Shown here in pieces: positions 1 to 33,609 of a stretch of 40,000 nt of DNA; position 1 is the stretch's first letter; each line of letters begins with the position of its first letter. The notes beneath the pieces were generated by a model that ran no database searches, had not been told where the DNA came from, and was given only the letters and a program-made list of their open reading frames with translations. Both the position numbers and the translations under genes were made by a program. The DNA lies in contig RPFO01000692.1 in the NCBI GenBank assembly GCA_009746045.1, positions 214,285 to 254,284 of the forward strand, read 5' to 3'. This DNA comes from Mesostigma viride. Taxonomy: Eukaryota; Streptophyta; Mesostigmatophyceae; Mesostigmatales; Mesostigmataceae.

Positions 1-572
1 GGAGGGCGAGGGACGGGGTCGAGGGGAGGGGAAGGGAGGGAGGGGGAGGGGAGGGGAGGGAGGGAGGGGGGGGAGGGGAGGGCTGAGGGGAGGGGAGGGG
101 AGGGCAGGGGAGGGGAGGGGAGGGAGAGGGAGGGGGGAGGGAGGGGAGGGAGGGGAGGGAGGGGAGTGGGAGGGGAGGGGAGGGGAGGGAGGGGGAGGGG
201 AGGGGAGGGAGGGGAGGGAGGGAGGGGAGGGGAGGGGAGGGGAGGGGAGGGGAGGAGGAGTGGAGGGGGAGGGAGGGGAGGGGAGGGAGGGAGGGGAGGG
301 GAGGGGAGGGGAGGGAGGGAGGGAGGAGGGGAGGGGAGGGGGAGGGAATGGGGAGGGGAGGGAGGGAGGGGGGGAGGGGAGGGGAGGGGAGGGGAGGGGG
401 GAGGGGAGGGGAGGGGGGGGAGGAGAGGGGAGGGAGGGGAGAGGGGAGGGGAGGGAGGGGGAGGGGAGGGGAGGGGGAGAGGGGAGGGTGGGGAGGGGAG
501 GGGAGGAGGGAGGGGAGGGGAGGGCGAGGGGGAGGGGAAGGGAGGGAAGGGGGAGGGGAGGGGAGGGGGAGG
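1..572. repeat. Polypurine tract, GGGGA/GGGA-type (left copy)
   Basis: Almost pure G/A on the plus strand, made of GGGGA and GGGA words with few interruptions, running off the left edge. It lies in VPS11 intron 14, so the pre-mRNA would carry a polypyrimidine tract. Long Arg/Gly/Glu and Pro/Leu/Ser ORFs here only reflect the absence of stop codons. Confidence 0.95.
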
Positions 573-928
573 ATTGGTACAAGAAAAGAGGTGGAAAGTA
601 CAAAAAAGATGAACCAAATGTGAATGGGCGACACAATTGGGCCAAAAGCAAAGGCAACTTTATTGATCTGAGTGTACAGCACTTCACGGTTTTATTCTGT
701 GAAATCCAATATAGGCAGCAATGGCAATCATGGGGGCAGGTATGGACTTTTGGATATCCAGGTCCGCTGACAAAAGGCCCTCACCCAACCCACCGCCCAA
801 GAAACCAGAAAAGTGGGTGATCTTGCCTACCAGCCACTGTGGGATATCAATAAGATATTGTAACTATAAGTTAACAATCAATACTGTGATTGCATGAAGG
901 CACTCCAGCGCGAACGATTCTCTCTTTG
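573..928. repeat. Spacer segment, copy 1 of a duplicated ~330-bp unit
   Basis: Unique-looking DNA between two polypurine tracts. It matches 2043-2364 over its whole length, differing mainly by single-base gains and losses. No coding potential is seen. Confidence 0.9.
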
Positions 929-2042
929 GAGGGGAGGGGAGGGGAGGGGAGGGGAGGGGAGGGGAGGGGAGGGGGGGAGGGGAGGGAGGGAGGGAGGGGA
1001 GGGGAGGGGAGGGAGGAGGGGAGGGGAGGGGAGGGAGGGAGGGAGGGAGGGGAGGGAGGTGAGGGGAGGGAGGGAGAGGGAGGAGGGAGGGGAGGGGAGG
1101 GGAGGGGGGGGAGGGGAGGGAGGGAGGGGAGGGGAGGGGAGGGAGGGGGGGAGGGAGGGGAGGAGGAGGGGAGGGAGGGGAGGGGAGGGAGGGAGAGGGA
1201 GGGGAGGGGAGGGGAGGGAGGGGAGGGAGGGGAGGGGAGGGGAGGGGAGGGGAGGGGGGGGAGGGGAGGGGAGGGGAGGGGAGGGAGGGGAGGGAGGGAG
1301 GGGAGGGGAGGGAGAGGGAGGGGAGGGAGGGAGGGGAGGGAGGGAGGGGAGGGAGGGGAGGGGAGGGAGGGGAGGGGGGAGGGAGGGGAGGGAGGGGAGG
1401 GAGGGAGGGAGAGGGGGAGGAGGGGAGGGAGGGGAGGGAGGGGAGGGGAGGGAGGGGAGGGGAGGGGAGGGGAGGGAGGGGAGAGGGGAGGGGAGGGAGG
1501 GGAGGGGGGGAGGGGAGGGGAGGGGAGGGGAGGGGAGGGAGGGGAGGGGAGGGGAGGGGGGGAGAGGGAGGGAGGGGAGGAGGGGAGGGAGGGGAGGGGG
1601 GGGAGGGGAGGGGAGGGAGGGAGGGGAGGGGAGGGGAGGGGAGGGAGGGGAGGGGAGGGAGGGGAGGGGAGGGGAGGGGGGGAGGGGAGGGGAGGGGAGG
1701 GGAGGGGAGGGGAGAGGAGGGGAGGGAGGAGGGGAGGGGAGGGAGGGGAGGGGAGGGGAGGGAGGGGAGGGGAGGGGAGGGGAGGGGAGGGGAGGGAGGG
1801 GAGGGGAGGGGGGGAGGGAGGGAGGGGAGGGGAGGGGAGGGGGAGGGGAGGGGAGGGGAGGGGAGGGAGGGGAGGGGAGGGAGGGGAGGGGAGGGGGGGG
1901 AGGGGAGGGGAGGGGGGAGGGAGGGGAGGGAGGGGAGGGGAGGGGAGGGAGGGGAGGGGAGGGGAGGGGGGGAGGGGAGGGAGGGAGGGGAGGGGAGGGG
2001 AGGAGGAGGGAGGGGAAGGGGGCAGGAGGGGGGAGGGGAGGA
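929..2042. repeat. Polypurine tract, GGGGA/GGGA-type (right copy)
   Basis: About 1.1 kb of near-pure GGGGA/GGGA on the plus strand in VPS11 intron 14. The pyrimidine strand is the VPS11 sense strand. The tract has mirror symmetry and dense G runs. All six frames are largely open, and none of these ORFs is credible. Confidence 0.95.
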
Positions 2043-2364
2043 TGTACGAAAGAGGTGAAAGTAAAAAGTGAACCAAATGTTGAATGGGCGACACAATTGG
2101 GCCAAAAGCAAAGGCAATTTATTGATCTGAGTGTACAGCACTTCACGGTTTTATCTGTGAAATCCAATTAGAGCAGCATGGCATCATGGGGGCAGGTATG
2201 ACTTTTGGATATCAGGTCCTGACAAGGCCCTTCCACCCACCCACCGCCAAAGAAAACAGAAAAGTGTGATCTTCCTACCAGCCATTCGTGGGATTCAATA
2301 AGAATTGTAAACTATAGTTAACAATAATACTGTGATGGCATGAAGGCACTCCAGCGCGAACGCA
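2043..2364. repeat. Spacer segment, copy 2 of the duplicated unit
   Basis: Second copy of the segment at 573-928. Both contain ATTGGGCCAAAAGCAAAGGC and both end in CATGAAGGCACTCCAGCGCG. With the flanking polypurine tracts it forms a higher-order repeat of about 1.47 kb. Confidence 0.9.
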
Positions 2365-2567
2365 AATGCCAACATGAGTTTGCAACACGGCCGCTTTTGC
2401 CACATACCACCACTTCTTCATTTCGAGAGGAAAGCATGCATGCATGCGGCTGTCTCACTCATGTGCCAACACCCCGGCATGCACGCATACACGACACTCT
2501 AGCCTGCACACACACACTCATGCAAACAAGTTCACAATACAGTGGCTTCTGCCGCACGTCACGCTAC
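2365..2567. other. VPS11 intron 14, start
   Basis: Intronic sequence next to the exon 14 donor, with several CATGCATG-like words and a CA-rich stretch near 2508. No exon or RNA gene is visible. Confidence 0.6.
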
Positions 2568-28025
<25,458 letters not shown>

Positions 28026-28707
28026 GTCGACTAAATAGCAGACGATGTTTATTGTCTTGCAATAACCTCAATCCCAGAGGCGACGAGTCTTATAAGGCAT
28101 CTCTTCAATAATTACAACTGCTGCAAGCATCACGAAACTTCTTGATAATTATCAACGAATTATGCGTGCCCAGGACACTGCAGAGCACACTTCATCGTTC
28201 TAATGTGACAACCTAGTGACGGTGCTTGGAAAACAAGCACAGGCAAAACTCCGTGCAGAATAATCTGCTTTTCTTGATTAAACCCTCACAGCAGGGCGGC
28301 AACACTGAAGATTCCGCGACTACTGCAAAGACACTAACTTCCAGAAGAAACCTAGCTCAGATTACAGTATAATTGAACATTGCAAGCGGAGTTTACCCCC
28401 GCGTTAAATCGCCAATTAAATCTCCATGGAAATTTGGACGCCTTTCATGTCACAATGTTGTGGTACAGTGTTCCGGGTTCCCGGCTTATGCTGTCATAGG
28501 TTCATCGCTTGAGGTGAATTCACGAATGAGGTCTCCCGTCTCACGACCGTCAATTCTCATGGAGTCATGGTTACTAATGCTCCCATCGTCAAGAATCCTG
28601 GATTTGGTAGTAACTACAGTTTTTAAGAGAAAAAAAGATTTTTCTACTAGGTTAATCGTCCAACTACCATTGTAACTACCTCTTTGGTAGCTCTTTGGCT
28701 GGTCCTG
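28026..28707. other. VPS11 5' flank
   Basis: Upstream of the VPS11 start codon, expected to hold the 5' UTR and promoter. No TATA box or other core element is convincing and no ORF is credible. Confidence 0.5.
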
Positions 28708-29493
28708 CCTTACATATGCCTTACATAGGAGGGGTGGCATGCCCGGGGAAAATTTCCTGGAACCGCGGTACCAGAGAGGGTTGTCCCAGGGGCTGACGGT
28801 GGTGGATTTTCGCGGGGCCCATGGTTAACCGCGGGGTTTGAGGGTCAAAAACTTGCCGGTGGCGGTTCGTGGGCCCTGGGTGATCAGAGCCGTGGTTTAC
28901 TACTTGCCAGTAGAAATCTGCCACGTGTAATATGTTAGACTAGGGCTGTACGTCACGCCGGGTTGGCTCAGGACCGTGGTAGCCTATGGACCAGTAGAAG
29001 TATGCCACGTGGAAAATGGTGTAGGTACTGTACCTGTGCCTGCCACGTGGCTTTTACTGGCCGCCACGTGCGAAGTCACTTGAACCTACTTGAACCATCA
29101 GGCGCATGCCACGTCATCATGTGCATCATGTGTGCGTCAGGAGTGTGCATCATGTGGGTTTGTTTTGAGGGCTGTTGCCACGTGGCAGAATAATGGAGTA
29201 CGGAGAGAGAAGAATAGTAGTAGAATGTTCAGTTTAGTGGGTAGTAGGGATAGTTACCGCAAATAGGAGTCCGAGGGGGTAAGCATGGTACCGGCTCTCG
29301 GGCTTGCCGGCGGCGGCCCGCGGGTACCATGGTCCTGGACGCTACCGTGGTACCAGCAGCGTTGGGTGCCGGTTGCGGTCCACGCGTCATGGTTGGACCG
29401 CGGGCCCGGCCTTTTTTGTCCGGCGGTGGTGGTTTTTGTGACCGCGGACCCTTGGCTGGATGCCACCCCTCCTCCTTACATATGCCTTACATA
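28708..29493. mobile_element. Putative non-autonomous TIR element (~746 bp) between direct repeats
   Basis: The 20-mer CCTTACATATGCCTTACATA occurs at 28708-28727 and 29474-29493. The enclosed segment starts GGAGGGGTGGCAT and ends with its exact complement, ATGCCACCCCTCC, a 13-bp terminal inverted repeat. No transposase is encoded. The long flanking repeat contains an 11-bp internal duplication, so the real target-site duplication may be shorter. A further GGGGTGGCA follows the right repeat, so a foldback origin is also possible. Confidence 0.5.
28921..29187. promoter_or_regulatory. CACGTG (G-box) cluster
   Basis: CCACGTG occurs near 28921, 29009, 29042, 29063 and 29178, with a related CCACGTCA near 29108, all within 270 bp. 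In Viridiplantae CACGTG is bound by bHLH and bZIP factors. The cluster lies inside the putative TIR element in the divergent VPS11/TFB4 intergenic region, so it may belong to the element rather than to either gene. Confidence 0.5.
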
Positions 29494-29553
29494 TGGGGTG
29501 GCAAACAGGGTGTCGGTTCACCGGCGCGGGAATAAACTCAACTCAACTCAACT

Positions 29554-30281
29554 CTACAGGCTGGTTAGGCCAAAAGAGTCGAAATTGTGTAAGGTGCCCT
29601 TAACTTTTTACACACTTTTCCAAAAATAGTGCAAAATAGCTCAAAATTCGTGAAAAAATATTTTTAAAACATCTATGTTGAGAAAATGCCACTTTTGCTG
29701 ACCAAACTTACGGCTAAACAAGCATATTGTGTTTCCCCTGGTTAAGTTAACATGGAGACAAGCCACAACTCCAGCCAATAGTGTGGCAGGTCAAAAAAAA
29801 TTGCAAAAATATTCATCAAATCAGAAATAAGAAGTAAAAAATAAGTTCCTGCGGGGCACAGACAAGATTCCCATGAATCTGGGAGTTATTCACATAGTAC
29901 AGATATGGCTGCAAGATACTGCCACTAACCATACCCTGGACATAACTTGACCTTCCGGAAAAAATACTTGGGATCTAAAGATTCTGAGACCAGATTTGAA
30001 CGCAGCTCATTATTCCCCATCGAACTGCGAGTCGAGCGGTCGAGGAAACCGATGGCTTGTACGGTAAAAAGGCGTTACAAACTGGGAGATATCTGTCTGG
30101 TTCAGAAAGTACTTCTGTAACCGACAGTAGATCAAATAATTTTCGACCGCTCGACTCGCAGTCGCATCCGTCATGAAAAACTGCCAGGCAAATGTACTTT
30201 CAGCTTCTCCAGATTCGCTCTCAATTTTCCGGAAGCGCTTGCTGACACTATAAGGGTCACTATAGCCTAACCAGCCTGTAG
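29554..30281. repeat. 17-bp perfect inverted repeat, ~0.7 kb apart
   Basis: CTACAGGCTGGTTAGGC at 29554-29570 is the exact reverse complement of 30265-30281. The interior encodes nothing recognisable. It could mark the ends of an old element. Confidence 0.6.
30024..30161. repeat. 20-bp perfect inverted repeat with a nested hairpin
   Basis: ACTGCGAGTCGAGCGGTCGA at 30024-30043 pairs exactly with 30142-30161. Inside the loop, about 30093-30127, CTGTCTGGTTCAGAA and TTCTGTAACCGACAG form a second, slightly bulged hairpin. It could be a small MITE or a structured transcript. Confidence 0.75.
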
Positions 30282-30678
30282 CTCTTTGGCGTCTTTGCCT
30301 ACCATCGACAGAATTAACTCCGATCCTGGGCCGATGGTGAGTTAGTGACACTGCGATCATTGTTGGCAACACGCCAACAACCCACCATATCCATTACATC
30401 AAGAGGGTATTGTGTGCACTGCCGTCACTGTGCCATTGGCGGCTCTTTTTTCCCGTGATCGTCAGTGGATTGCAAGGAACTGCGGCTTTAACATGTTGAG
30501 GCAACGGTAAAGGCAACAAAAGCGGCGTGGCAGTGACTGGACGTTGGAGTATAAATAATAGCATTACGCCTGGAAGCTCAAGATGATTCCCCTTATCCAA
30601 GACCGATGGAGACACCGAGAGACGCATCTCTTCTAGTTTGACTTCCTGGAATGCTCAAAATTTCTTGGAACATTTACC
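30282..30678. other. TFB4 5' flank
   Basis: About 400 bp before the TFB4 start. TATAAATA occurs at 30550-30557, about 125 bp upstream of the ATG, and is a candidate TATA box. No gene seen. Confidence 0.45.
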
Positions 30679-31563
30679 ATGGACGTAAAAGAGCAGGAGG
30701 CTAAAGATGACGTGAGCCTGTTAGTCCTGCTGGTAGAGGCAAACCCCATTTTCTGGAAGCATTTCTCTGCGAGCGCAGCAAGTGAAGCTGGCGACCCGAA
30801 GGCGCTCACGTTTCCACAATTTTTCGAGCAGATCATCTACTTCGTCAACACCTTCCTGCTCAACCACCACATGAACCATGTCGCCGTCATTGGCATGGGA
30901 CTGGATGAGTGCCACCTTCTTTATCGCTCGCCGCTCGCGAGCTCGACGTTGGATGAGGACGACGGGGCCGTCCTGCCACCTGATGCCCCTCCCAGGGAGC
31001 AAATTCTGGCGAGACTGAAGGAAATCAACCAAGATGCACACGACGTGGACGGAAGCGAGTCGGCAAAGATGACTTCCCGTCTTTCCTGCGGGCTGTCCAT
31101 GGCCCTCTGCTACATCCAGCGGATGCTGAGGACCTCCGCCGCACCCGGGAAGCCCCGCATCCTGGTCATCTCAGGGGCCCCCGACACTCCCCACGAGTAC
31201 ATTGCCGTCATGAACAGCATCTTCTCCGCCCAAAACAACTCCATTCCGGTCGACAGCTGCATCTTTGGCCTCCAGGAAAGCTCCTTCCTTCAGCAGGCCT
31301 CGTTCATCACGGGGGGAATCTATTTTAAGGTCGCGCGAGTGCAGGGCCTCCTCCAGTACCTGCTCATGATCTTCGCGGCAGACCTCTTCTCGCGCAAGCT
31401 GCTGCGGCTACCCAGCGCGGGCGCGATTGACTTTCGAGCCTCCTGCTTCTGCCACAAGCGCACGATCGATATCGGCTTTGTCTGCTCAGTCTGCCTGTCC
31501 ATCTTCTGCCAGAGCGTCGCGACGTGCTCCTCCTGCGGGACCACCTTCATCGCTGTCACATAG
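30679..31563 (+). CDS. TFB4: TFB4 / GTF2H3, TFIIH core subunit p34
   Basis: This is a subunit of the TFIIH core, which opens DNA in RNA polymerase II initiation and in nucleotide excision repair; p34 pairs with the p44 subunit. The 294-residue intronless ORF starts at ACCATGG and matches the usual length of about 300. An N-terminal von Willebrand A-like domain begins LLVLLVEANPIFWKHF and includes VAVIGMGLDECHLLY, SCGLSMALCYIQRML and FLQQASFITGGIYFK. The C-terminal zinc module has C256, C258, C269, C272, C277, C283 and C286 in CFCHKRTIDIGFVCSVCLSI and CSSCGTTF. No frameshift or missing key cysteine was seen. It is transcribed divergently from VPS11 across 2.65 kb. Several decayed copies of its last 40 bp lie downstream. 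Confidence 0.95.
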   Translation: MDVKEQEAKDDVSLLVLLVEANPIFWKHFSASAASEAGDPKALTFPQFFEQIIYFVNTFLLNHHMNHVAVIGMGLDECHLLYRSPLASSTLDEDDGAVLPPDAPPREQILARLKEINQDAHDVDGSESAKMTSRLSCGLSMALCYIQRMLRTSAAPGKPRILVISGAPDTPHEYIAVMNSIFSAQNNSIPVDSCIFGLQESSFLQQASFITGGIYFKVARVQGLLQYLLMIFAADLFSRKLLRLPSAGAIDFRASCFCHKRTIDIGFVCSVCLSIFCQSVATCSSCGTTFIAVT

Positions 31564-31581
31564 TCGCTATTACTGCCGTAG

Positions 31582-31586
31582 TGTAA
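31582..31586 (+). terminator. Candidate TGTAA poly(A) signal
   Basis: TGTAA begins 19 nt after the TFB4 stop. UGUAA is the usual poly(A) signal of chlorophyte algae. The implied 3' UTR is very short, and further TGTAA copies occur in the downstream echoes (near 31668, 31770 and 31910), so the site actually used is uncertain. Confidence 0.3.
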
Positions 31587-31636
31587 CTATCATGGCCGTA
31601 ACATAGGTACTGCTGCCGTAACATCGTAACATAACA

Positions 31637-31940
31637 TTGCTCCTCCTGCGGAACCGCCTTGTCCGCTGTAAACTAGTGGCTATTGCTACCGTAAATAGTG
31701 GCCACTGCTTCCGTAACATGGCTGCTGCGGCCATAGCATGTATAGCCGGGTGTGGGACCAGCTTCTGGGCTGTAACAAAGTAGTCCCTGTGGTGGCTACT
31801 GCTGCCGTAACACGGCTTCTGCGGCCATAACGTGGTTGCTACTGCGGCCGTGACCCAGCTTTCATGTCCGTTGAATAGCATGTACGCCATAACTTAGTAG
31901 CTTCTGCAGCTGTAACACCGCGCCCTGCGGGAAAGAATAG
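31637..31940. repeat. Decayed copies of the TFB4 3' end
   Basis: GCTCCTCCTGCGG, the codons for SSCG, occurs in TFB4 at 31526-31538 and again at 31639-31651. The copy is followed by CGCTGTAAACTAGTGGCTAT, mirroring CGCTGTCACATAGTCGCTAT at the gene end. Weaker copies start near 31748 and 31851, and a partial one near 31900. Confidence 0.8.
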
Positions 31941-32329
31941 TTATGCCTCAGTAGCCCCCACGGGAGGTCACTAGCGTGGACCAGAAGGCTTCACTGTTGC
32001 CGGGTGCCTCCGTTGGACAACCACTTGTTGCTGGTGCGTCCGTTGGACAACCACTTGTTGCTGGATACTGTGTGCAGTGGCTTGCGACCAAGATCGTTTT
32101 TACTCACAGGGGCATCATAGTTCTGGCCTTTTGGGCCACCCTTTGCCAATCCATGCTGGCAACCAACGGAGTCACATGAAAGAATGAACGGATGCTGGCA
32201 TCTGCGACCAATTTTAAATGCTGGATTTTGCGAGGACTTGCACATGAGGCGACTCACTGCATGCTATGAGGAAGCGAGTTTGTGCTGGTTGACTAGTCTG
32301 TCCATCTTGGCGTTCATGTTTTATAGCTC
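31941..32329. other. TFB4-LINE spacer with a 30-bp tandem duplication
   Basis: A 30-bp unit with core CCGTTGGACAACCACTTGTT is present twice, at 32005-32034 and 32035-32064. Nothing else is recognised. Confidence 0.6.
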
Positions 32330-33070
32330 ACGTGTATATTACGTATGACTGCGTCATGTGAGCATATAAATCCTAGATGAAATGGGAATGGAGTGGGATG
32401 GAAATCTATCTAACCCCTAGTTGCAGGCCTGCGGGCGCCACAGCCCGTATCGCGTGCATATACTCTGTCCTGGTTTCTGCCATGCACAGGGCAGGGTATA
32501 ACATGCACAATTTTCGATCGATGGCCTTTTACATCAGTGAGACAACCATGGCCTTTTGACACTACATGAACAAGTGAGGCACACCAGACTCTCTTCTCGA
32601 CGAGCTCAGGAACCATGCAGCTCTTGGTGCACATGGAGTTGCAAGGTACGACACAGCAGGGTATCTACCGCCTGCCCCATCCACGGGACAAGGCTCAGTG
32701 GGCCCGGGCACCAGTGGTCCTCACCTTCAGCGACATCGCAGCCTGAGTTCGGTTCTTCTCTCGCCGCCAGAAGCTGGCGCGCACCCCCTGGTCGCTTGAC
32801 GACGACCCGACGCAGCCCAGCAGCAGCGACGCCGCGACCAGTGGCCGGACTTCATCCGCCACAAGTCCAGCCCCAAGAAGCCCCACCAAGTGTACTGGTG
32901 GGGCAGGGACCTTTATGTCAACAACAAACTGTGGAGGCCCCCCCGGGTTCCCCCAGGATAGCTAGCTAGAGCATTCAAGCTAGATGTCTGATCGAGGATA
33001 GCCGTTACACAGTCTACCGCCTCGTCCTCCATCACAGTAGAGGAAGCTGAGCTCTCTAGCTGGATGAGGA
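32330..33070 (+). mobile_element. LINE remnant A: 5' leader and ORF1-like fragment
   Basis: The leader (GACTGCGTCATGTGAGCATA at 32347-32366, then GGGATGGAAAT and CCTAGTTGCAGG) matches the start of the second LINE copy at 33627 onward (GACTGCGTCACGTGAGCATA). An ORF1-like remnant follows. The remainder of the element is missing, and the segment ends where an inverted LINE tail begins. Confidence 0.65.
32633..32960 (+). pseudogene. LINE ORF1-like (RRM/Transposase_22-type) remnant
   Basis: Read across an in-frame stop near 32743 and a one-base shift near 32815, the translation gives RAPVVLTFSDIAA, RFFSRRQKLARTPWSLDDD, QQQRRRDQWPDFIRHKSS and QVYWWGRDLYVNNKLWRPPR. This order (beta strand, helix, basic linker, W-R-G/D-x-L-Y-V-N-x-K) is typical of the C-terminal RNA-binding half of LINE ORF1 proteins. 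Assignment is by pattern only. It is broken and not expected to be functional. Confidence 0.5.
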
Positions 33071-33071
33071 T

Positions 33072-33150
33072 TATTTTTTAAAAAAATTAATTAAATTGGA
33101 GCATGACTCGGTTGGGAGTACATGTAGCACATATCCCTGAGAAGGGGCCG
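33072..33150 (-). mobile_element. LINE 3' end, inverted copy
   Basis: On the minus strand this reads TTCTCAGGGATATGTGCTAC, a bulged hairpin, then a TTAATTAATT-type tail, as in the plus-strand 3' end at 35921-35975. It is in opposite orientation to all its neighbours. Confidence 0.75.
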
Positions 33151-33246
33151 ATATGGCTTTTGATACAGGCTTGGCTACTTCCTGCAAGGGTAGGGTGTAA
33201 ACTACACCTGCTCTGGGTGCACAACGTGCACCTGCGCACCGCTATG
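33151..33246. repeat. Segment shared in inverse orientation with ~35563-35616
   Basis: GTGTAAACTACACCTGCTCT and GGGTGCACAACGTGCACCTG here resemble the complement of 35563-35616 (GGGTGCACAATGTGCACCTG). It is probably part of a LINE 3' region. Confidence 0.5.
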
Positions 33247-33558
33247 TATTCCAGCACCTAGGGCGGGACATAGGCCTGGGCAAGGCCAAGTGGGCCCAGG
33301 TCATAGAGGACAACGAGCCCCCCCCCGTGGGGAAGCGCCCGCGTGTGCAATCTCGTGGGAGGCACGCCAGATAGCCCCCCTAGGGCAGCGTGCGGCTGCC
33401 TAGATAGATGTAGTTAGAATGTTGTTAGATAGATGTAGTATGTTGCCGAGGTAGATAGATTAGCCCGGTAGGACTGTTTGCACCCATCCATCCATCCATA
33501 GGGGTTAATGCTCCGTGACTCCCCAACGGGAGCACGAGTCTAATTAATTAATTAATAG
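33247..33558 (+). mobile_element. LINE 3' end (ORF2 C-terminus, 3' UTR, TTAAT tail)
   Basis: The reading frame QHLGRDIGLGKAKWAQVIED, then NEPPPVGKRPRVQSRGRHAR and a stop at 33372, parallels the ORF2 C-terminus of the second copy (TRWQKIVKAHTPAPVGKPPP). It is followed by a CCATCCATCCAT motif, the 3' hairpin at 33514-33536 and a TAATTAATTAATTAAT tail. Confidence 0.75.
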
Positions 33559-33609
33559 GCCTGGACATAGAGGAGAAGATCATCATGGCTATACAATTAA
33601 TTAATTAAA

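Noticed and set aside
166-2171. Long Arg/Gly/Glu-rich and Pro/Leu/Ser-rich ORFs on both strands
   Set aside because: Translation of a GGGGA/GGGA polypurine tract, open in nearly every frame, with no domain and no start context.
30721-31041. 106-codon minus-strand ORF inside TFB4
   Set aside because: Antisense shadow of a well-supported conserved gene.
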